From: Methanosarcinales archaeon
GTDB lineage: Archaea; Halobacteriota; Methanosarcinia; Methanosarcinales; Methanogasteraceae
Assembly (NCBI GenBank): GCA_030606635.1
Contig: JAUWGA010000122.1
Span: 1-5,435 of the forward strand
Direction of reading: 5' to 3'
Length of the DNA: 5,435 bases
Position numbers and translations under genes: made by a program. Below the pieces are notes generated by a model that did not search any database, had not been told where the DNA came from, and was given only the letters and a program-made list of their open reading frames with translations. Shown here one piece after another: positions 1 through 4,964 of this stretch. Each line of letters begins with the position of its first letter. Position 1 is the stretch's first letter.

Positions 1-360
1 ATAGACCTGATCTCCGACCCGCTGACCGCCCACTGGCTGAACAGTTCGTCCCGGGTAACAGGACTGGACTTCTGCTTGATACGGGGGCAGGTGGACTTCA
101 TGCATGGCGTTCTCAGGTCTTCAACCGATATAACAGGGCAGGACTCCTGGAATCACAATGCCACTGCCGCTGCCATTCTGGACGCAGAGGGCGGGACTGC
201 TACGTTGTGGGTCAATGGCGCTCTTGCCGCAGAGCGCACGTTCCCGATGGGTCTGCCGTTTGACTTTACTGGCAGCAATCTGACTATCGGCGCTAACAAC
301 AATACCGGCGCTTATGGTTTCAATGGCTCTATCGAGGAGGTTTTGATATATGATAGTTAA
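1..360 (+). CDS. LamG/concanavalin A-like domain surface protein, C-terminal part (5' end outside window)
   Basis: The reading frame is open from the first base and ends with TAA at 358-360, leaving 119 visible residues. They match the end of a LamG/laminin-G-like jelly-roll: a Trp in WNHNATAA (residues 50-57), the strand-turn TLWVNG (68-73), the strand LTIG (94-97) and the closing strand FNGSIEEVLIY (107-117). The protein stops two residues after this last strand, so the lectin-like domain is its extreme C-terminus. Such domains are usually extracellular and bind carbohydrate or protein. No signal peptide, pilin motif or anchor can be judged because the N-terminus is missing. The gene is on the same strand as, and 110 bp upstream of, a pilus-type membrane platform gene, so it could be a surface or pilin-like substrate of that system; this is inference. 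A TTG at 76 could serve as an internal start, but the domain is already under way there. The family call is fairly sure; the ligand and role are unknown. Confidence 0.75.
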   Translation: MDLISDPLTAHWLNSSSRVTGLDFCLIRGQVDFMHGVLRSSTDITGQDSWNHNATAAAILDAEGGTATLWVNGALAAERTFPMGLPFDFTGSNLTIGANNNTGAYGFNGSIEEVLIYDS

Positions 361-383
361 GCGGCGGTAAGATCTGGTATTGT

Positions 384-425
384 GCTTCGCATGAGCGCGT
401 CCAGGAACGCGGCTTCATGCGAAGC
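384..425. other. Intergenic imperfect hairpin between LamG gene and pilus platform gene
   Basis: GCTTCGCATGA (384-394) is the exact reverse complement of TCATGCGAAGC (415-425). A second short stem of CGCG (396-399) with CGCG (408-411) lies inside, separated by a one-base/three-base asymmetric bulge, and closes an 8-nt loop. The structure starts 24 nt after the LamG stop codon and ends 7 nt before a TATA box. It is not followed by a T-run, so it is not a typical archaeal terminator. It could stabilise the 3' end of the upstream mRNA, act as a processing site or bind a regulator. The structure is certain as sequence; its function is not known. Confidence 0.6.
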
Positions 426-432
426 GCCAACA

Positions 433-440
433 TATAAATA
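433..440 (+). promoter_or_regulatory. TATA box, probable promoter of the pilus platform gene
   Basis: TATAAATA is a near-consensus archaeal TATA box and stands out in a locally GC-richer stretch. Its first base is 38 nt before the GTG at 471, which would put transcription start near 458-465 and give a leader of about ten nucleotides. A GGGGGAAA run at 463-470 would lie at the very 5' end of that leader. This suggests the gene can be transcribed separately from the LamG gene. Confidence 0.5.
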
Positions 441-470
441 TGATCAGTAACCACTATTACATGGGGGAAA

Positions 471-2396
471 GTGACCTTGTACACATACACGTCAACCATA
501 CGCAAGCTCGGCATATATTTTGCGGAGCGGCGCAGTTCATACGCAGATCTCACCACTGCGCTTCGGAAGGCACAGATACCGCTGCCCGTTGACAAATACC
601 TTGCCAGATCGGCATTCATATCAGCGCTGGTTGCTGCTGCTGTGCTGCTGTCCTCTTGCCTCATCGCAATCCCGCTATATTCAATGTTCGGACTGGTGGT
701 ATTCTTGTTCCCACTTCCGGTTTCGCTGGCATTCGGGGGCATCACTTATGTCCTTTTTAAGTATTATCCGACGTTTCGGAGCGATAATGCGGCATCACGC
801 ATCGATCGGTCGCTGCCATCCGCAATCACGTATATGTATGCGCTCTCCCGCGGCGGCATGGAACTGATCGAGATCCTTGAGTCGCTTGCCAAGCAACGGC
901 GCGTATACGGTGGTGTTGTCGATCATGTCGGATACATCGTCAGGGATACCAGGTATTTTAACATCGATATCATACGGGCTATGCATGATGCGAATGATCG
1001 ATGCCCGTCAAGGCACATGAGGGATTTTCTTGATGGGCTGATCCTGGTGCTCGACAGCGGTGGCAATCTCACCGAATATTTCAGAGCCAAGGCGGCTTAT
1101 TATTATGACCGTGCTGAGGCGGATCAGGAAGAATACTTAAATTCGCTCGGCATGGTTGCTGAAGGTTACATCACAGTCTTTGTTGCGGGACCGCTATTCA
1201 TGATGACCGTGCTTGTGGTGGTCGGGATGATCGATAGCACCTCTATCATCCTCTTGCAGGCGATGATCTACGGGCTGATCCCGGGAGCCACTGCGATGTG
1301 CATCATCCTCTTAAACATCATGGCCGGTTCGCAGGAGGAGTCCCGCAGTATCCCCTCCACTGCAAAACAGCCGGATGTTTTCGCGGGAATTGAGATAGTG
1401 CCCTCCGATGAAGCTGAGCTTTTCGCCCAGCTTGAGCGTGCTGAAGCCATCGGGAAGTACAAAAAATTCTTCAGAAACCCGCTCAAAGCGTTCTTTGAAA
1501 ATCCCGGATACGTGCTGTTGCTGACCGTTCCCGCGGCACTCATCTACGTCCTAATCGACGTTTACATGAAGGGATATCTTTCCCTCCAACCGGTCATCGA
1601 TACGGTGACTGGTATTGCATCTAACGCCTCCACAATGGCATTTCCGGCTCTTCATATTCTTGATGATGTGATCATATTCGGAATGTTCGTCCTGCTTGTC
1701 CCGTTCACGTACTTCTATGAGAAACATGCGCGGAGGGTCAAGAACATAGAGCGTGAGATGCCTGAGTTCTTGAGAAGACTCGCATCGATGAACGAGGCAG
1801 GGCTCACATTGACAAGCTCGATCAGGGCATCTCTCAAATCCAGGCTCGGCGTGCTTGATCGTGAGATCAGGCGTATGTGGAAGGATATCGAGTGGGGTGC
1901 TACCACATCCGAGGCGATGACACGGTTCGAGGAGCGGGCGAGGACTGCCATGATCACCCGTACCATCACGCTTATCATAAAGGCGAACGAGGCGGTCAGC
2001 GATATCAGGAAGGTACTTCAGATTGCGGCTGCCGATGCTGAGGCAGCATACCGCCTGAAACAGAACCGGTTCAGCAACATGGCAGAGTACGTGATGATCA
2101 TCTACCTCTCATTCTTTGTCTTCCTCTTCATCGTGTATGTGCTTGCCGCGCATTTCATAACCATGGTCCCGGTAGGCGATGCTGCCGAAAACTTAAGCGA
2201 GGGCATGACGATGCTTGCGCAGTACGATGCTGATAGGTACATCCTCCTGATGTTCCATGCAACGCTGATCCAGGGGTTTTGTTCAGGAATCGTTGCCGGT
2301 GCGATGGGGTCAGGAAGCCCATATTCAGGGCTCAAGCACTCGCTTATCATGGTGGCGATTGCGTACATAACCTTTACACAACTCGGGCTGGCGTGA
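471..2396 (+). CDS. Tandem T2SSF-domain membrane platform protein (TadC/FlaJ/PilC-like) of an archaeal type IV pilus-like system
   Basis: This 641-residue protein is the polytopic inner platform that type IV pilus and archaellum assembly ATPases work on. It contains two copies of the type II secretion F (T2SSF) unit. The first covers about residues 114-250 (SLPSAITYMYALSRGGMEL, then a long cytoplasmic helical region, then a hydrophobic hairpin). The second covers about 429-565 (EMPEFLRRLASMNEAGLTL, then a helical region, then a hydrophobic segment). Likely membrane helices lie near 47-68, 72-97, 232-254, 258-284, 345-365, 398-416, 539-566, 592-612 and 620-640. This duplicated arrangement of about 600 residues is known from euryarchaeal PilC/TadC-like proteins, whereas FlaJ and bacterial TadC are shorter or single. 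The partner ATPase (PilB/FlaI/TadA type) is not in the window and may lie upstream. The start is uncertain: GTG 471 is used here, but TTG 477 is 9 nt after GGGGG (463-467) and would be better spaced for ribosome binding. Family assignment is strong; what the machine assembles is not known. Confidence 0.87.
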   Translation: MTLYTYTSTIRKLGIYFAERRSSYADLTTALRKAQIPLPVDKYLARSAFISALVAAAVLLSSCLIAIPLYSMFGLVVFLFPLPVSLAFGGITYVLFKYYPTFRSDNAASRIDRSLPSAITYMYALSRGGMELIEILESLAKQRRVYGGVVDHVGYIVRDTRYFNIDIIRAMHDANDRCPSRHMRDFLDGLILVLDSGGNLTEYFRAKAAYYYDRAEADQEEYLNSLGMVAEGYITVFVAGPLFMMTVLVVVGMIDSTSIILLQAMIYGLIPGATAMCIILLNIMAGSQEESRSIPSTAKQPDVFAGIEIVPSDEAELFAQLERAEAIGKYKKFFRNPLKAFFENPGYVLLLTVPAALIYVLIDVYMKGYLSLQPVIDTVTGIASNASTMAFPALHILDDVIIFGMFVLLVPFTYFYEKHARRVKNIEREMPEFLRRLASMNEAGLTLTSSIRASLKSRLGVLDREIRRMWKDIEWGATTSEAMTRFEERARTAMITRTITLIIKANEAVSDIRKVLQIAAADAEAAYRLKQNRFSNMAEYVMIIYLSFFVFLFIVYVLAAHFITMVPVGDAAENLSEGMTMLAQYDADRYILLMFHATLIQGFCSGIVAGAMGSGSPYSGLKHSLIMVAIAYITFTQLGLA

Positions 2397-2535
2397 AGGT
2401 CACAAGCGCCGCCTGGACTGTGGGTTTTAACCACTTTGGGCAATGTCGATTTTTGCTCTGAAAATAGGCGGCACATTTCCGGGTCTTTGGTAACGACTCT
2501 GTCGCCGACGCTTGCGTTATCTCGCGTTGCGGTGA

Positions 2536-2585
2536 CCAAAACCCCGGAGACTTTTTGATATTTTCGAAACAAGGGGGTTTTTTGG
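2536..2585 (+). terminator. Candidate transcription terminator after the pilus platform gene
   Basis: CCAAAACCCC (2536-2545) faces GGGGGTTTTTTGG (2573-2585), a dyad whose right arm carries a six-T run (2578-2583). A second T5 run (2552-2556) and TTTCGAAA (2562-2569) lie in the loop. Archaeal termination depends mainly on T-rich tracts in the non-template strand, so this suits the end of the (+) transcript, although it is about 140-190 nt past the stop codon. A nearer T-run at about 2450-2454 could also act. This is a prediction from base composition and symmetry only. Confidence 0.4.
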
Positions 2586-2589
2586 AAAA

Positions 2590-2649
2590 CCACAGAGGAC
2601 GCAGAGGGGGGAGAAAGATAAAAACAACAACTCTCTGTGATCCTCTGTG
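2590..2649. repeat. Palindromic intergenic element (CACAGAGGA ... TCCTCTGTG)
   Basis: CACAGAGGA (2591-2599) is the exact reverse complement of TCCTCTGTG (2641-2649). Inside it CAGAG (2602-2606) pairs with CTCTG (2633-2637), and the centre is A-rich (about 2611-2630). Purine-rich CACAGAGGA-type inverted repeats of this design recur as dispersed non-coding elements in many bacterial and archaeal genomes, so this is probably one copy; only one copy is seen here. It sits between two converging genes, 17 nt beyond the end of cfbD. The A-rich centre reads as a T-rich tract on the (-) strand, so it may also help end the cfbD transcript. Confidence 0.55.
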
Positions 2650-2666
2650 CTTAAATCCGGTGACTT

Positions 2667-3791
2667 TTACCGCTTGTTTGGGCTCGATTTGACCCTGCAC
2701 ATCTCGCGCAGCGTCGCACCGAGTTCGGACTCCACGATATGACTGACTCCAAGCGTCTTCGGGTGCAGATCGATCTCGACCACGACCGAATCATGCCCCA
2801 TCTCACGAAGCGGGAGCACCTGCCGCGGACCGTTGGTGATCGATATCACTTCCATCCCTGAAAGCGACTCCATCGGAACCGCGTGCGGGACTCCCGATAT
2901 GACCGCGAAATCGAAGTTCTGGTATTTCTCGCTGATGATCTTTCCTGCCACAGTCCCTGCAATCGGGTACTCATCCAGTCCGCCGATCGTCTCGTGAATC
3001 TCCACCCCGCGCTCGCGCAGGTCATTAAGGATGTCTACCGCATACCGCCGGATTCGCGGAAGCCCGATCCCTGTATCGAGGTTTGAGATGTTGACGATCT
3101 TTGATTCCGACCCGATCTGCTCTGCACATTCAGAGACCGCGAGAAGGACGTCAGCAAACATGTATGCAGTCTCTTTCTTTGCATTTAAGATGTTAACGCA
3201 GTTTTTCCCGTCTTCCAAGAGTCCCATAATCCGTTCTGCAACCTTGTACTTGAGATCGCCCCTCGATGGCTCGAGATACTCCTTGCTCGCTGCCCCATGC
3301 TCCTGCTCAAGCCGGGTCGCCTCCTGCAAGAGCCCCGTCTGCCGTTCAAGCTCGGCATCATCGATGATCCCTACGTCCCGTGCAGCTTCGAGGGTCATGA
3401 TCACTCCGTGGGTGTTCTCATGGTAGCCGGCATGTACCTCGACCACAATCACAGGAATATCGGTATCAACATCCTCGATCGCCTGCTTGAGGTCCTCGCC
3501 TATGATCATGCTGGTGCAGGTTCCAACAATCCCGATACGCTTCGGATGCCAGAGGTCGATGACCTTTTCAAGAAGCGACGAGAGCAGTTCGCGCCCGCCA
3601 AAGACAAAGTCGGTCTCGTCCATCGCTGTCGTGACAACCCGCAAGGAGTCTTCTTCGAGCAGGCGGGCGTGTTTGAATGAGCAGCCCGGAGGTCCGTGCA
3701 GGATTGCAACGTCGGCATCCAGATCGCGCAGCGTGTAAAGCGCCGCGACGATCGCGCTCGGACGCGGGTGCATTATCTTAATGTCGTCCAT
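2667..3791 (-). CDS. cfbD: Ni-sirohydrochlorin a,c-diamide reductive cyclase catalytic subunit CfbD (coenzyme F430 biosynthesis)
   Basis: CfbD is the NifD-like subunit of the cytoplasmic CfbC/CfbD enzyme. Together with the ATP-driven reductase CfbC it converts Ni-sirohydrochlorin a,c-diamide to 15,17(3)-seco-F430-17(3)-acid, a multi-electron reduction coupled to ring formation. Coenzyme F430 is the cofactor of methyl-coenzyme M reductase, so the gene marks a methane-producing or methane/alkane-oxidising archaeon. The 374 residues open with HPRPSAIVAALYTLRDLDAD (8-27), followed by HGPPGCSFKHARLLEED (32-48) and GIVGTCTSMIIGED (87-100), both typical of this family. Cys37 and Cys92 in these motifs are the likely [4Fe-4S] ligands. 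The length is normal for the family. ATG 3791 is used; an in-frame ATG at residue 7 is possible, but the TATA-like box about 25-35 nt upstream fits 3791 with almost no leader. CfbC and the other cfb genes are not adjacent: the neighbours are a converging pilus gene and, upstream, a small membrane protein gene. Earlier annotations may call this family methanogenesis marker 13. Confidence 0.93.
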   Translation of the reverse strand: MDDIKIMHPRPSAIVAALYTLRDLDADVAILHGPPGCSFKHARLLEEDSLRVVTTAMDETDFVFGGRELLSSLLEKVIDLWHPKRIGIVGTCTSMIIGEDLKQAIEDVDTDIPVIVVEVHAGYHENTHGVIMTLEAARDVGIIDDAELERQTGLLQEATRLEQEHGAASKEYLEPSRGDLKYKVAERIMGLLEDGKNCVNILNAKKETAYMFADVLLAVSECAEQIGSESKIVNISNLDTGIGLPRIRRYAVDILNDLRERGVEIHETIGGLDEYPIAGTVAGKIISEKYQNFDFAVISGVPHAVPMESLSGMEVISITNGPRQVLPLREMGHDSVVVEIDLHPKTLGVSHIVESELGATLREMCRVKSSPNKR

Positions 3792-3815
3792 TGTGGTATT
3801 TTTAGGTACGTCTGG

Positions 3816-3826
3816 TATTAATATTT
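3816..3826 (-). promoter_or_regulatory. TATA-like box, probable cfbD promoter
   Basis: Read on the (-) strand this is AAATATTAATA, centred about 30 nt before the cfbD ATG at 3791. Archaeal transcription starts roughly 25 nt after the box, so the mRNA would begin only a few bases before the start codon. No Shine-Dalgarno-like purine run is present between the box and the ATG (CCTAAAAATACCACA precedes it). Both facts suggest a leaderless or nearly leaderless transcript. Confidence 0.45.
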
Positions 3827-3977
3827 GCTATTCAGAGGGGGTCAACCCATCCGGTGTTGTGGTCCATTTCAATGGAATTTGAGAATAAATTGTGGGAACG
3901 GGCAGTGCAATGATCTGAAGCATTTCCAGAGGATCTCGAGATCGATGGGGGTAAGCTTTGTGAGAGCAGAAACTGGG

Positions 3978-4292
3978 TCAACCTGGCATGCGAATCCTGT
4001 TGCCAATGATGTAAGCGATCACCAAAGATATTCCAGCCGCTGTTGTTAACAACCCCGAAATTCTCAATCCACTCATCAGGTCCGGTTCTGTGAAGTACGA
4101 TCCAAACAGCAGCGCCGCCCCCAGTAAAAAAAAGAACAATCCGGTAATCAATTTGTGTTCAGGTTTCTCTTGCTTCTCCTTTGGCGTCCATAGCCCCCTG
4201 TCTATCAGGTCAAGCTTCTTCTTATGCTCCAAATAAGACACGAATGCGTAACACGCAATTGCCGCGATTATTATCAAGACCCAGTCAGTCAT
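3978..4292 (-). CDS. Small three-helix membrane protein of unknown function
   Basis: The protein is 104 residues long from the ATG at 4292. It has a hydrophobic segment at about 4-21, a charged stretch EHKKKLDLIDRGLWTPKEKQ (22-41), a second hydrophobic segment at about 48-67 and a third at about 74-97, with a basic C-terminal tail. The short helix, then a (K/R)-rich region with LIDRG, then a helical hairpin recalls the small DUF6249-like membrane proteins, but the match is from memory of the pattern and is weak. An upstream ATG at 4316 would add eight residues, but it lies inside the TATA box at 4316-4323, so 4292 is preferred. The gene is divergent from the cohesin operon and could share control with it. 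No catalytic motif is visible, and no function is proposed. Confidence 0.65.
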   Translation of the reverse strand: MTDWVLIIIAAIACYAFVSYLEHKKKLDLIDRGLWTPKEKQEKPEHKLITGLFFFLLGAALLFGSYFTEPDLMSGLRISGLLTTAAGISLVIAYIIGNRIRMPG

Positions 4293-4315
4293 ACTACATA
4301 TCAATATCAAAAACA

Positions 4316-4323
4316 TATTTAAA
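4316..4323 (-). promoter_or_regulatory. TATA box of the small membrane protein gene
   Basis: On the (-) strand this reads TTTAAATA, with its first T 31 nt before the ATG at 4292. The spacing predicts transcription starting within a few bases of the start codon, that is, a leaderless mRNA. No ribosome-binding purine run is present. The box decides between the two candidate starts, because the longer form would begin within it. Confidence 0.5.
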
Positions 4324-4356
4324 GTTGCCTATCATCACAATACTACATACGAAACG

Positions 4357-4364
4357 TTTATTAA
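4357..4364 (+). promoter_or_regulatory. TATA box of the cohesin/dockerin operon
   Basis: TTTATTAA lies 34 nt before the ATG at 4391 and is preceded by a purine-containing CGAAACG stretch that could serve as a BRE. Together with TTTAAATA on the opposite strand at 4316-4323 it makes a compact divergent promoter region of 98 bp between the two start codons. The predicted leader is only about 5-10 nt and has no Shine-Dalgarno sequence. Confidence 0.5.
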
Positions 4365-4390
4365 TGATGTGTTTTTGTAACATAACTCTG

Positions 4391-4948
4391 ATGATATCAA
4401 AAATAATATCGACAATTATCATACTTTCTATGACATCGATGATACTTGCAACTCCTGTAGCAGCGTACCAGACCGGTGTCAGTGTCAATGCTCCCGAGAG
4501 CGTGGAAAGTGATTTCAATGTCGTAATAGAGATCGAAAACGTAGTAGATCTTGATTCGGGGCAGTTTGATCTCTATTTTGATCCGGCGGCTGTGAACGTT
4601 ACAAGCGTCGATGATGGAAATATCGGTGGAACTACCATACCGATAGATAACTGGGCAGTCGACCGAGATAGAATCAGGGTGCTCTTCAATCTTCCAGGCA
4701 TCGATGGCGTGTCAGGATCCGGATCGCTTGCAACGATACATTTTGAGACAGTAGTTTCTGGAGATTGCGTCATGGAAATATCTGGCGGATTGCTCGTCGA
4801 TAACATGGCAGATATGATACCCGCAAGCTGGGACGGTGTCGAAAGTGTTGTGCATAAGACTACGACCGAATCCAAAACACCCGGATTTGGGTCTATATTT
4901 GCGATAGGTGTGCTTGCGGCAGCGTATCTCGTGTTCAGGAGAGAATAA
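4391..4948 (+). CDS. Secreted cohesin-domain protein with PGF-CTERM surface anchor
   Basis: The 185-residue protein has three parts. Residues 1-25 are a signal peptide: Lys4, a hydrophobic core and a likely cut after TPVAA. Residues 28-154 are a single cohesin-like beta-sandwich, with GVSVNAPESV at the start, the typical DLDSGQFDLYFDPAAVNVTS at 53-72, then RIRVLFNLPG (94-103) and GSLATIHFET (111-120). Residues 163-185 are a short Thr-rich linker end followed by PGFGSIFAIG, a hydrophobic helix and Arg-Arg-Glu. This tail is a PGF-CTERM signal, which archaeosortase A recognises in other euryarchaea to remove the tail and attach the protein to the membrane. The protein should therefore sit outside the cell, held to the envelope, with a cohesin that can bind dockerins. 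ATG 4391 is chosen because it begins the signal peptide and fits the TATA box; ATGs at 4364 and 4367 overlap or touch that box. The next gene encodes a paralogous cohesin. An NVT glycosylation sequon lies at 69-71. The binding partner is inferred, not shown. Confidence 0.85.
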   Translation: MISKIISTIIILSMTSMILATPVAAYQTGVSVNAPESVESDFNVVIEIENVVDLDSGQFDLYFDPAAVNVTSVDDGNIGGTTIPIDNWAVDRDRIRVLFNLPGIDGVSGSGSLATIHFETVVSGDCVMEISGGLLVDNMADMIPASWDGVESVVHKTTTESKTPGFGSIFAIGVLAAAYLVFRRE

Positions 4949-4950
4949 TA

Positions 4951-4957
4951 AAGGAAG
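4951..4957 (+). promoter_or_regulatory. Ribosome-binding site of the dockerin-cohesin gene
   Basis: AAGGAAG ends 7 nt before the ATG at 4965 and directly follows the TAA of the previous gene. It fixes the start of the second gene and indicates translation from a shared mRNA. The first gene of the operon has no such site. Confidence 0.6.
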
Positions 4958-4964
4958 TATAACA

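Noticed and set aside
2102..2593. Open (-) frame of 163 codons running from the gap into the pilus platform gene
   Set aside because: About 60% of it is antisense to the conserved C-terminal membrane region of the platform protein. There is no start signal and no domain. The part over the gap is kept only as a possible repeated element.
2374..2700. Open (-) frame of 108 codons overlapping the cfbD 3' end and the palindrome
   Set aside because: It reads straight through the inverted repeat and overlaps the end of cfbD in another frame. Composition looks like translated non-coding DNA.
3031..3680. Overlapping (+) frames opposite cfbD
   Set aside because: They are antisense to a strongly conserved enzyme gene and show no domain, signal peptide or ribosome-binding site.
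2667..3791. Nitrogenase NifD or chlorophyll-type BchN as the identity of the NifD-like protein
   Set aside because: The protein is much shorter than NifD, and its opening HPRPSAIVAALYTLRDLDAD and GPPGCSFKHARLL motifs are those of the F430 enzyme CfbD. No nif or bch partner genes are present.
3825..4049. Possible 74-codon gene on the (+) strand upstream of cfbD, and a (-) frame over 3832-3985 that could extend the small membrane protein by frameshift
   Set aside because: Neither translation looks protein-like. The (+) frame begins at a TTG inside the cfbD promoter region, and the small membrane protein already ends naturally after its third helix. A 9-bp repeat GGGTCAACC (3839-3847 and 3975-3983) is present but too short to interpret.
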